A DNA stretch of 64,000 nucleotides, taken from NCBI GenBank assembly GCA_023333565.1, contig JAJKFH010003189.1, positions 62,001 to 126,000 on the forward strand. The letters are read 5' to 3'. The stretch comes from Puffinus mauretanicus (taxonomy: Eukaryota > Chordata > Aves > Procellariiformes > Procellariidae). A model generated the notes under the pieces. It made no database searches. It was given only the letters and a program-made list of their open reading frames with translations, and was not told the origin of the DNA. This document shows, one piece after another, positions 12,700 through 25,900 of the stretch. How positions within the stretch are numbered: position 1 is the first letter of the stretch; each line of letters opens with the position of its first letter. Position numbers and translations under genes: made by a program.

Positions 12700-15600
12700 T
12701 GAGGGTGAGTCATGTCAACTTCTGTGACTTAAATGTCTCAATTCTAGTTTAATGTATTGCAAGCATGTGTGAGTATAAATCAGCTGAAGTTTGGCCTGAG
12801 TTGCTTTTATTCCAAGATAAATGTAGTATACACTTGAACAAGCTCACTAGAGGAGCTTGAACCTGAGCAAGTGAAATCTAGTTTGATTTTGGTTTTTGTA
12901 GGCTGATAATTCGTGTGATTTAGCTAACAGCTGGTAGAACAATGGGCATGGTTTCTGCTGCTCTATGCTAAGCAAAACAATCAGAAAGAACAATTTATCT
13001 ATGATATAGTGGCTGACTCATGCCACAAGGCTTGTATTCCTTTAATCCTTTTATAAACTGTTTTATCCTAGCTAATGTAATTGTGGATGTTCTTATTACC
13101 CATATAATGCCTAATCCCTTTTGAATTCTGCTAAACTGTTGGCCTTAATGTTGCTTAGCAATAATTAGAAAAATACAGGTGGTTTGTGAATTGTTTAACT
13201 CTTGATCAAACCTTTGAAATTTTGTTTGTGCTGACCTGTTACGCTTTTATGTTGGTAATACTTCCACTGCTGAACAGTGAATGGGAGGAATGGTAGTTGG
13301 TGTTCAGATGTTTTGGATGTCTGATCTGGAGGTTGTTTAGCTTTGCTAGGATACTGGAGAGGCCTTCACTTCGTGATTTTGATCCTTTGTTCTTCCTTTC
13401 TCAGATGCATTTGTTCTAGGCAAGTTTGGTTGTTCAAGGTCAAAGTTCTACTTAAAGTTAAGGAATAATACAGGCTTCCTAAAGCAACAAAAGCATAGCA
13501 GGGATTATTTATTTTTATCCCATATGAGCTTGCCTTGTAATTCTCTCACAGTTTTAGAGCAATCTGTGGTAAGTAGGGTAAAGAACTAAAATTGTGCAGA
13601 GGTGCCTGAAGTGTCAACAACTTCAGTATAGAAGAATGATGTTAAGGGCCACCCCACTTATTTTAAGTGCCCAGCTCTGTAGTGGGACTTGGAGGGGTTC
13701 TGCCATCTCTTGTCTAGGGACGACTGTGCCTTCTTCAGGGCTTTGGCTTGTGCAAGAAATTTAATATGTGGCTCTCAACCAAAAGTACTGGCCAGCCTTG
13801 GCTTATTGCTTGGAGGTGGGTTCAGTTCCCTCTTCATCTTGATGAGACTAAGCCCATATCTTCTGGTTTTTTGGGGTAACGTAGCCATCAGGCTGTGAGT
13901 TTTTACTGAGGAATCCTTCCTTCCCCTTGTTGAAACTTTTGGCTCCTGGCTGCGTAGTGGGGTGGGGCCGAAACCCAGCCAGCAGGGAGGGAACGTGCCT
14001 CTGTAGCCTAAGGTGCTCAGCTGGAAGGAGGGATTGCTCCCGTTTATCAGCTCACTTTCCAGTCTGAAATATTTATAATCCTGACTGCTCAAAGCTTGGA
14101 AAAAGCTGTCAGGCTCCTTTTTGTTTTCTGGCTTCAGCTTTTGCATTCCTGTCTGGGCAGTGGCCTGATGCCAAGGGGAAAGCTGAAGAGAGCTGTGCTT
14201 AGTGCCCTTTAGGGTAGGGCATCCACCCAGAAGGTGGAGGATGCAAGTTAAAGTGCCTTTGGGCCAAATGCCCCCATGCCAGCTGACTGAATAAGGTGTC
14301 CCAATTTAGCTTTTTTTTTTTTGAGGAAAATAGGACAATCATCTGAACCAAATGCGTGGTAAAAGTGGTTCTGTAGAGGATTTCAGGCTCTGAGTCAGCC
14401 TCATACACATACCTGTATGTAACCTTGAGTTCAGTATTGAATTCCCAGAGTTCAGTGTTCAGGACATGTCAAGGCATTTCCTTCCTTGTCACTTCTGTCT
14501 GGCAGGTCACCAAGCACTACTGAGAAAGAACGTATGGAGAACCCTGGGTTTAGACCTGGAGTTTCCCAGGGTGGGTCCCTAGTCAGCACTGGCTCCCGAG
14601 ATGCACGTTGCAAACACCAGACTTGTCATGCTTACCTGTGCAATGCTTCTCATGTCACTCCTGTTCTAGCAGTGTCCAGAAAATCAAAGGATAAGCTACT
14701 TGTAAGTAGTTATTAATTAATCTCTTCTGGAGAGTGCAGGATCCTTTTTTCCTGTTTAAACTTCTGTTCTTATCTTTTTGGAGGACACTTCTGTTACGTA
14801 TGGGGTAAGGAGGTGGCGTCAACCAGTTCCTGTTCTGTGCTCAGTGCCTAGTCATTTATGTATTTATGGGAGAAAATCTTTCAGTGATACAAGAAGATGA
14901 CTTTAAAATCCATCCTTATAGACACTTTGTCATTGGCTGACTTTTTTTGCATGTTCTTAGGTTTTTCCAGTGAAATTTTCTCATTAGTTTGCTGTAGTCA
15001 TTTATCTCTTGGATGAAGCTGTGATTTTAAAGACATCATTTCACATTGGAAGCAACTTTAATGTCCTATGATAACATGTACAAGAATGTCAGACCAGTCA
15101 GTGTTTAATTTGCAAATAAAAAATCTTGCTGTTGTGGCTTTTTGTGTTTAACTACTCAACTGTAAGCATAGTGAACTAGTGATGCAGACTTCCATGATCA
15201 TTACTCTGATATTGCACTAGCTGAGTTTAAAGCGAACTGTTCACAGTAAAAAAGCAAATGAGCTATGTGTTACCTTAGATATAATTAGGTATGCTGCCTT
15301 GTATGTTTATTTTGGAGATTAGAGCAGAAGCATAAAAAACCCCTACGATACAGGCTGCAATACCCAGTGCAGAAGTGATTGCACAATGAGTGCGAGCTCT
15401 GCAGCACATATGGCTTAGTGCACAGTATGGGTTACCCTGCTTTGGATTTGCTGAGAAAATTTATTTTTTTTCCCTGCTGATAGGAGAATGGCAGCATTTT
15501 CATCCTGATGGCTGCAGCCAGTGAAATGGCCCTACGTGAAATATGAAATCTGGTGTCCACAGACACCCTGAAAGGTTGGGCAGCATTGCAGCAAACACGA

Positions 15601-16515
15601 AGGAGCTTGTGCCGTGTATGTCATTGCTTGGATACTCCTGAGGTCACTTCTCCAGCATCTGACTCCTCAGTTTTCCCTCTGAGGAAGATCAGGACTGTTG
15701 AGCCTGAAATGCTGTCCCACTTGCTGTTAATATGGGCTGTAAACAGCCACTGTGTTCAACCTTTGTATCTCTGCAGGCTTTCTGTCTTGAAAAGATGACA
15801 TGACTTCGCTGAGCAACACTAAACAATAGTTAATTCTGTAGATGTCTTCCAGATACTTGTTTTGAAACACTTTGAAGCCACAAAATATACTGGATCTGCA
15901 GCAAAGCTGCCAGTATATTCGCTTCTAGCATGAGAGCTATCTTGCCAGCAGGAGAAAGTACTTTTTCCTACCAAAGCCCAAGTTGACTCAAAGGTTTTTG
16001 GTTGGTTGTTTTTGGTGTGGTTTTTTTTTTTAAGCACCTGGAACTGACTTTGTGGTCCAGTGTTGGTTTCAGCATCTGATTCTTCTTTTTCTGCTTTCAT
16101 ACATTGATATTTACTTTGAATGATGCTCTGTTGGGAGGAGGCTAACTGAAAATATTGCAGAGTAACTTGAGCAGCAAACAATCTGGTACTCAAATGAGGC
16201 TAATCTCTGCATAATGAGAGTAAAGGAGCATATTTTGAAACTTGTCTCCTTTTGCAGGAGGCAGTCAGCGCTGTTGGTGTATTTTAGGGGCGAGATATGT
16301 GTTACTGCTTGTGTCATGTCCAGTACAGTGAGGCTGTGACTTGCTAGGTGCTTGCAAACCTGCAAAGTTAACCCTGCCCACAGATGCAATAAGGGGTTTG
16401 TGGCTACTAATGAGCTGCAAAAATGATGGTTACTGTACAGCTTGTGGTATGCAAATACAAGTAAATTAGAGCTCTCTTGAAAGCCCAGCATACTCTGAAG
16501 GGTGGCGACGGGTGA

Positions 16516-16537
16516 TTTTTTTTTTTTTTTTTTTTTT
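16516..16537. repeat. T22 homopolymer
   Basis: An uninterrupted run of 22 T in intron 1. It could be the tail of a decayed retroposed copy on the - strand, but no recognisable element body or target duplication flanks it, so it is recorded only as simple sequence. Confidence 0.7.
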
Positions 16538-16900
16538 GCTGTAACTAGGCTACGTAAGAGCTGGCTTCTGGTGAGTGGTTGCTTCTTCCACTCTCCCAAA
16601 AAGTTAAACACGGGATGTTAATGACATGCTCTGTAGAGGTACATGTCCTGCTGAAGCTGTAATTTTAGAATCTACATTGTAAATCGGGTGATCACTAAGT
16701 CTGGTCAAAAATTGCTGGCTTGGCTATCTTTATCACTAAACAAGCAACTAGGTCACTAATTTAACTTGCTTAGATTATTTTTCCCTGCTGCCATTCCCCT
16801 GCACTACAGCTGCCAAGATATTGCTCAGGTATTAGGATGGAAGAGGAAGGAAAACCCTGGCTATGTTTTTTCTTCCCAGAGTAGAAAATACCAATAGAGT

Positions 16901-16922
16901 GTATGTATGCATGCATGTATGC
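16901..16922. repeat. Short GTAT/GCAT tetranucleotide repeat
   Basis: About five alternating GTAT and GCAT tetramers form a small, imperfect and partly self-complementary microsatellite in intron 1. Confidence 0.65.
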
Positions 16923-19900
16923 AGTTTTCAGATTGTCAATAGATTATTAACACTTAAAACCACAATTGACAGTATGCAAAATTGTCCTGTCGTGAGTTTT
17001 CTACTAGGAAAGGTAACAGGCATTTGTGCAGGATTTCAGTAGTACCCAAAGGCTCCTGGTTGGGATTTTTTCCTGCATGAGCCATCCCACACTTACTGAA
17101 AGAACCCAGCGGCTGCTTGGTCGAAGTGTGTCCTGCCTAAACTGCTGACACTTAACTCTAGAAATAAAGGACTAAGTGGTCACTTCTTCCAAAATAAACC
17201 ATCTAAGTCAAAAATGAGGGACCTTCTGGCTAGTTTGTTACCTGGCTGCACAAGTGGTGGTGCCAGCTATGGTGCCAGGAGGGGTGGGAGGAGGAACCTC
17301 TGCTGTGACTTGTGCTGGTTTGTTCTTTACTTCTTGCTTAGGGCTCATAGTGTTTGGATGCTAAGGTGTTTCTTAAGATATAATACTGAGGATTTATCAG
17401 ACCCATAGTTGAGTGTAAGAAGTAGGAAACAACAGTTTATGCACTTTTAGTTTTGGGGGGTTCAGATGCCAGTGACAATTAACGCTGCCTGCACTGTCAT
17501 TATTCATCTGGTTCTTAATAATCTGTTTGACATAGTAATTTTGATTGCCACTTGTGACAGCACATTACTCTGGTGCTCAACTGGGACCCCGAGGTGTCCT
17601 GCTCAGTGTCCAACTGGTTAGCTGCTCTTACAGTACCTGCTAGTCCCCACTTTTTTTTTTTAAAGGTTATAAATCTAAACCAGCTCTGGGACCGTTTTGG
17701 GATTGAGCTTCCAGTGCTTTGCTGTTTCCCGTAGCAGTTGGTACGCTGCAGCTGTTTGTGCACGAGCAGAACTGCACACGTGAGCATCCTGACAGCTGCT
17801 ACTTCAAATGTCTGTGGCGGTGGAGAGGAGGCATGTCGGTAGTCAGTGAGCTTGACACTGAGGAGATACGTGATGTTCTTCAAAGATAGCTGGGGAAGGA
17901 GGGCATCTTCATTAATAGGAAAAATACAGACACAAGTTCGGGTTTCTAGAGATATTCTGAACTTAGTTCAATAGAAGTTTATCAGATAGCGGTGTGGAGA
18001 CTTTCCATCATCGTTTCTCCTGGACAACTGTAACAACAAAGTTTACAAGGATGCTGCTTTCTCTTTGCAATACCTTCTTGGAATTGAAAAATCTCTCCTC
18101 AACTGAGAAGTCCAAGCCATATCTTCAGTCTCCTTTTAAAACTAGTTTCCATCTGTGTTCACCATCCGGTACCCCCTGAGTTTCCTCGGTGTTCTAATGA
18201 GTTCACTGTAACATTTTCTGTTACTTTAAAATGCCTCCTCGCTGTTGACAGGCTCTTCGAGCTACAGCACAGTGAAGCTGACTGCATGGAAAATCAGCTT
18301 GAAAGAATCTCCAAACCTGGTTTTGGCACTAATATGCAGCTACTTCTAAACAGTTGATATTTGAATCAAACTGTCATATTTTCATTTGTTGTCCTTCCCA
18401 GTACTGATTTATGCACTCAATCACAATTGCTTATGTCTGCTCAGTCCACTGTGTTGTCCCTGATACTGCCTGGTATGTTTTAATATAAAACTTAAAGCAG
18501 CTGAACTTGCAGTGTGTATTTTGGTGGGGAGGAACAGAGCAACAAAATAAAGGCTTTAAATATGGTTTGTAAATTATTATAGGCATTTGTGTGAACAACT
18601 ACTTTCAGCATTTCATCTGCATGTACTGCTAATGTGTAGAGCGGCAGGCTCCCGAAGATGGACAACAGAGGCTCACCTGGGGTCTCTGCAGAGCATTTCG
18701 ACTGAGAATACCCAGTGCAGCTTAGTACTCCTGATCTTTCATGTTAGCAAGAAGATAATTCACTGAATTTCTCAGTTAATCTTGTAAATCTTAATTTCCC
18801 TCACAGCCTTTTCTATTTTGCATTGTAACAGTTTGGTAAGTACCATTTGAACTGTGTAGCACATTGAAAAACAATACTGGACTAAATACAGCTTTCTGAA
18901 AGCATCCTCTGAGAAGAATCTAGGAGTCTAAATGCTGACTGCTGGAGTGTGGGTAGTCGGTTTGGTGTCTTCTCTGCATCTTTCCTGTACAGACAGACAC
19001 ATGCTTCAAGGCTATGAAGTGGCAGACGAAAATGGCACACATAGTACCTGAAATAAATTTGGATTTTAGACTGTTCTAGGCTATTTAGACTATTCTAGAA
19101 GCTAATGACTTGATAGTTCAGTTGGAGGAGACCAGGGCTGTTAGGACATTGGAATTACAAACTAAATACTACCAGGTAGAAAACATTCCCGTTTATACTT
19201 TTTGCTTATGTTTTGGGGAAGGGCTAAATGTGTTTAATAAAGTTAAGGAAGTTTTCTTGAGTTAGATGACCAAGGGATCGCTGGGGTCGGTTCCAAGGAA
19301 GGCAACCGAGTGACCACCTAGCTTGTGATAGCCTACATCACATGCTCCCTTACTTCATCAGGCAACTCTGTGCAAGTGAGCTCGATTTTATACTGATGTG
19401 TGGGCAAATCTCATGTAGTGTCTGATGACCTAACTAAAACATTTCTGAGATGGGAGTGCCCTCAACTCCCCAGACATACCATGCTTTTGCATGTGCAGTT
19501 CATGCTCTAGATTCTATAGAGGAGCTGCTGCTCTGCTTTATAAACGCTACGTAGCAGTTGTAGAAATGCTGGTTATTAGAGCTGGATTGCAGACGTTTTT
19601 GCCATAGTACACAATTTGAACCAAGCAGCTGCAACTGGTTTCCTGGGATACCAGAGCAGAAGCCAAGATCGGATAAGATGTTGTTCCCCTTTCGCTCTTG
19701 GACTCATTGACTAGGTCGTCACTGTTGTCTAATCAACTTGCATCGCAGGTTTGTTTGAAGTGTACAATATTTGGAAAGGATTAGCAAAATCAATATGATG
19801 TAATTTATTTTGCAGCACAGGAAGCTGAAGGCTGGTGATGCAGTCAAAGGCGGGCATCTTTATCATTCGCTCTGCTTTCTATGGTAGATGCAGGTCATCT

Positions 19901-22900
19901 GCTTGTGTAGCTCTCAAGTATCCTGGTAGGAAGGATTCCTGACAATGCTGTATATTAGTGTAAATGTTGTCTGTCTTAAAATGAGACATAGGGGATAACT
20001 TGTCAAGGACTCTGATTTTTTTTGTTTGATACTCAGATGAGTTGTATGCTATCTTACTTGAATACTGACGTTGAGATTTAGCAAGCTTTGAACTGAGCAC
20101 TTCAAATGTTGGGAATATCAAAAGGTCCCTTGAAGAAAAGTGATCTTTTTTAGAGCTGCTCTTTCCACATAGTGAATATTGAAAAGTAACCTTCAGAACA
20201 AAACTTGCATACTTTCTGTAACAGGAATTCGTAGGAAATCTCTTGCCATTTGTGGTGGTAATTCCAGGGTGGGGGGGATGACTTGTCCAAACTTCAAAGC
20301 GTATCATGCTAATTTGGAACTGTATTGAGTGTCTTTAATTGCAAACTGTTTGAGGGACAGATCCTTACCCTACTGCTAAAACCTAGTTTGGTTTGAGCGC
20401 ATATATTTAATGTTGGTGATATTGATAATGGGCTAAAGTTAATACACTTTAAAGTCCTTCAGCAGCAGTGTGGCCGAGAGATGAGGAGACTGAACATCAA
20501 GAATTCTGTAGCTGAAGGTACCCTGGTTGGGAGAGGGAAATCCTTGTTGAGAAATAGTTTTTTCACTTCCTCTGATTCTAAATCTGACTTGAAACAAAAA
20601 CATATGTAACTGATGTCATAGATACTATATGTGGATTCTGCTACTTCCTGGGATGGTAATGGCTTTGATTTCCCCTCCTAAATTCACATGTCAGTGGTAA
20701 GTGAGCTGTCTTGCTCTCCAGCAGGTTTCAGAAAGCACCAACTTCTGCTGACCTAATTGATGCCAAAGGTGATAATTAAGCTTTCTAAAAAGCTCTGAAG
20801 GCAGTCCTGTTAGAGTAGGTATTCATGACTGTACTAATAGATGGGTGCAAAGTGGAGTTAAAAGGGATTCTCTTATCTTTGTGTGATTGCTTAGCTATTG
20901 CTATGCAGGGGATGAGAGCTCCTCTGTTACTACAAAGCATCTTTAGTAAGATATTAATCTAAAAATATAAGCATTATGTCTGGGTGTGTTCAGGTGCATT
21001 AAAGTGTTTTTTTTAAATTAAAAAACGGAGAATTGCAGTTTTATTTTTGTACTCCAAGAAATTTGTCCATTTATAAGAGCAGTGTGAGGATTTTCTTTAA
21101 AATTAACGAGTTCAAGATGGTAGTGCTTGTGCGAACATTAAAATGAATGCTAGTGATATTACTTGTCCAGGGGTTTGGTGCATAGGAAAAGATGCTGTGT
21201 TAAAATGTGCCGTTTTGTTGAACCACTTTGTCCTTTGAGATCTGAGAGTTGTTGAGTTCAAGGTGTTTGGCGTTTAAAAAAAGCAAGCTTGTTGGCCTTA
21301 AGGTTCGAGTAGCATGGTGTAAACTTCTGCTTCCAGTGGGGCAGTTAAAGGCTAAGTAGTTTTGGACATACTGCAGGCTGTTCTGTATTGCACCAGCACT
21401 AACAATGTTGGAGATAAATCAGTGTAACGCTGAGCAGGCATGAATAATTTTAAGGGTCGGATATGCAGAGGTCTTTAGAGCTGCTTGGTTGAGCTCTTCA
21501 TGTGCCTGATGCAGAAAATGAGCGTGGTGGCATGGCCAAGTCATTGGCTGTTGATCCTTCTTTGCAATGGGCACGTAAGTATTTTGCACTGATCACCCAA
21601 AATCCTGCCTTGGTGTACTTTATAGGCGTTGATGGGGCTGTTCCCAAGAGGTGCGTAATCTTTGTTTCATGGGGCCAGTTCAGGGTTGGAGGGATGTGGA
21701 GGCAAATTGGGATCTGGGAAATGCACAACCCTTTTGGTACAGCCAGGGAGGCTCTTGGATCTGACACTCAACTTCCCAGACTGCCTTCACTGCCAGTGAA
21801 GGTTACTGCTGTGGCAGTCTCTGATGGAGACCATTTTGCTTGGCCGAAAACACTTTTCCTTAGAGGCTATGAAAACTGGGACAAACTGGGGTAGGAGGAA
21901 CTGAGCAGTGGTTCTAGTGAATAATGCTGAATGCCCAAGAATGGGAACAATGGGAACTTTGTGTCGTTTTTTTTTTTTTTCTGGGAAAGTGCTTGGAATC
22001 GGTTCCTGCAGTTGTCCCCTATGCCACCACCCTTGTAGTGCAGGTACTTCCTCCACGTGTTACTTGAAACTCTGCAATATGACAGGATGCATAACCTGAG
22101 ATGGTTTTTGTGAGCTGTTAGGTTCCATCATTGCCCCTTGTATGGCTAGATACTTTTAAAACTGAAAATGTATGTGTAGCATAAGGCTTTTCTTGGACTA
22201 AAATTTCCAGCATGTAGCTGCTCCTTTACAGAAACACAACTGAGAGAAGCACAGAACAAAGCAGCTGGAGGAACGCAGTTGACTCCTGTTGGTCACCTTG
22301 CAGTGTTCTCCCATCCCAGACAATACTGTGATCTCCCCCCAAATCTGCCAAGACATACAGAGCTCTTAAACGCACATCGTTGCATGCCTGCTCCACAGTA
22401 GCATCTGGAGAACTCTGTTTTTTTTTTTTTCCCCAGGAAATTAATTCCATGCAGAAATGTAATTGGAAGCAGGTAAAAGTATAGCTTTGTAGGTTACATA
22501 GGGGGGGGAAATTGTATTTGGCTTCCAGTCAATTTGCAGTATAATTTTCATCCAGAAATCTAACACAGCAGCATGGTTTATTATATTTATTTATAATTTA
22601 AATAATATATGATGATGCTTAGCTTTTTATATATTATTTATTAGGCAGAGAATGCCTTGAGGGCTATAGTTTTTTTTATTATATCCAGGTCTTCTAAAGC
22701 GAACCCTGACAAGTGGCAATTACTGTAAACGTACTGTTCATGTGTAGATGGGTTTAAGTTAGTTTGCAAACAACTGTATAACTTTTGGTAGTAAAAAAAT
22801 CTGAAAAAAAAAAACAATTCAACATCAATTCTGTTAATGATTTGATTTTGGGGAAACTTTACTCTGCATATCAGATGGAGTCATAAGGAAGATGGAGACC

Positions 22901-25900
22901 TATAGTTGTCAGACAAATCTTTCAGCTGCGAAGAAACAAGCCTCTGAAGTACTTTGACAGCATCTAGTCTGCAATTGTTGCAAAGTGCTGAAACATCATT
23001 AACTTTTTCAGTGTCTGAACCTTTTAACTACCAATAAAAGTTGGCTGTTTTGTTCAGTACCTGATGCCAGACGAGCCTTAAGCCCTCCACTTCTTTAAGG
23101 GCTCTTACTGGAACCTAAATAGCATGTGAGTGGGTGCAAGCAAATCACCAAATGTGGTGGTTTTTTTTTTCCTTTTCTTTTGTGCTAGGCTAAAGAAAGC
23201 TTCACATCAGTATTAATGCTTATCAAAAAGTGTAATGTTTCAGAGCTTCCTGAAAGAGTGAAACTAGCTTTCCAGTTTTTGTGTCACATCAGCGTGGCTG
23301 CAACAGGTCGCAGGATTGGAGAAACTGCTTAGTTAATGATACCTGCTCTCAGGCCTGCCAAATGGAGGGCAAACAGAACTGCTTCCAGTTGATGCTGTCA
23401 AACAAAGTTCATGCTCTGGAAAAGTCCTTTTCCAGCGGCAGAACGTTCTCCAGTCTTGGTACCTATGGAGGATACTGCTCTAATGTCTGTAAGGTTGCTC
23501 AAAGGATGTGTTTCTGCGGTGTGAATCCTAAAGACCCTTACTTTCTGTGTGCATAGACACAATTTATTTAAAAATAGTGGTCTACCTGTGTCAGTATGTA
23601 ACTTGGTGCAAAAATCAGATAGGAACACTGCTCCCTGTTCTAGGAAACTTTCAGAATTCTTTATTCAGTTTGTGTACTAGATGTTATTTACAAGCTGAAG
23701 AGGACAAGAAGTAAGCTGGATTGTTCCCTTATAGAATCAAGGCAAGGTAAAGCTTGTAGGTGAGGCACTATTTAACTCATCGTATTTGGTACCAAGTGTG
23801 TGTGTAGCTTTCAGATGCTTATTGCTGGTGACCTGACCAGGAGTAATGCATCTCTAGGCTAGTGTGAATACCAGCAAGGCTGTTAGCTTATACTTGGGCA
23901 TCTGTTAATTCATAGTCACATCTACTTCATCACCACTAGAGGCTCCTCCAAGTCATGCTTTGGGTACATTTCTGTGTCAGGAAGCAGCTCATGCTTTAAG
24001 TAGCGTGCGGATGTCTGAATCTGTCAAAGCAATACCTCTTTACAAGCAATGAATTAAATTTTTTAATCAAAATAACCAGTCATCCTCTTGATGGTATGGT
24101 TGAACCCGAATCATCAATTTGAAATAGCTACTGATCATTAACTACTGATGAACTTTAAAGTGATGTTGACTAGAAGCTTCTAGTGTTGCTTGCTAGTAAC
24201 TGGAAAAAACAAGCATGAAAATATTTGTAATAATGAGTGTAGGAAAATAATTTTCTTTTAACATCAACATATTTCATCCCAGCATAGATAAGGCTATAAT
24301 TACCAACACGGATTATTTTAGGGTTCAGACACTTCCATGTGTGTCTGGGGTAGGTTTCCCATGACAGGGCTGTACTTACGTTTGTATTCTCAAAACACTG
24401 TCAACTTTTGCTGCAAACTGATTATTACTGCATCGTAATTTGGTAGGGTGTAGGCATCTTACGTCAGGTGCAGTGTGTCTGAGATACGGGCTCTGATCAA
24501 ACAGCCTAACAACATTAAGACTAAATCTTCAAAAATTAATCTTGTAAGGTGGGAAAGAATATCATCATGGGATTGTGGCTAGTATACAATAGGGATGAAT
24601 TTTTTTGTTCTTTGCCATTCCTGGGTTTTGGTAGGGTCAGCTTATTCTGAATACAAGCAAGCAAGTCCTGTGCTCAGGTCTTAGGTTTTTGCAGGTGTGT
24701 GGGTATCATTTTTCTCTGGATGGAGTAAGAGATCATCCAGTTCCCAAACTGACCATGTGGATGCTACAATTTTTGAGCGTGGCGGCATGCTGGAGCACTG
24801 TACTGGAGCTGTTGGAGACACAGCGTGCATTTTTGTAGATTAAGCGTCGGTGATCTCTGTAGTCATGTGTGATGATCCTATTTAGAAAATGGAGGAGCTT
24901 TTAGAAGAGTCTTTGCAGGAAAGCAGCACAACTTATTTCTGTGGAAGCTTCAAAATAAGAAGGTGCTGTGTGGCTACTGGCATGCACATGAGGACCTATT
25001 GGAAGGTTATTTTTTATTACCTGTTTCTCTAGCATTCAGCTAGTGTTCTTAAACTTCCGGACCTTAAAAAGGAAGGGTGAAGCTGAAAAATAAGTTATCC
25101 AAAATTCACCGGAAGGTAGATACCAGAAGGGTCTAATTAAAAAGTGATGTTGCACAGTAGAAAACTTGCTCTGTCTTGAAGTTCTTTACTTTTTTTTTTC
25201 TTGAGGTATCATCTGTTCCTACAAATCTCCATAGCCATAGATGCAGCACCTCTTGCAAGAGCTTTTACTGTCAATCTGCTACTGCAGTTTATCTTGTTGC
25301 TTAACTTAAACTGCTCTGTTTTTTTCCCCGCTGTTGTGCTTGGAGGCTTTTCTTCATCCACGCTCCAGTTTTCACTAAAAGCAGACTGTCGACCTACCAC
25401 AGATCTTGTCTGTTCTTCCCTGGTATGCCACTTATGGGTGATCGCTTACCTGTCACACATTTCTTCTAAAGTTAAGTCAGATATGCCACTTCAAATGAAG
25501 AATAGTATCTATGAATAATATCTATGACATGCTTAAATAGAGGAAGAAAAATTAAATGAGTTTTAATTTCCCTCCAGTTCCTTTCTTGGTCTGGTAGGCA
25601 ATACTGCATAGTGTTAGAGCTCTTCAAGGGTTGCTTTTAGTCACACAATTGTACAAGTTTCCTTTGACTTTCCTGCAAGATCCAGCTTTCTCTGTCCAAA
25701 TGATCAGATCCCTTGCCTGTATTCTCATCTTACATCTATCTCATTAAATTTCTGTCTTGACCTTGAAATCCTCTTGACCTGCGGTAGTCTGAAGTGGTTC
25801 TTCCTGACTGCTACTCTTATCCTGTATGCCTTCAAACTTAATGTAAATGTTTACAATTAATTAGATACCAGCTTGAATTTCATGGATGTTCATTCATGTA

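Noticed and set aside
19879..20307. 142-codon - strand open frame in UBE2R2 intron 1
   Set aside because: No recognised homology. This is within the range expected by chance in 36 kb of intron.
21502..21894. 130-codon + strand open frame in UBE2R2 intron 1
   Set aside because: I considered a retrocopy or an unrecognised exon, but there is no family signature and no convincing splice-delimited conserved core.
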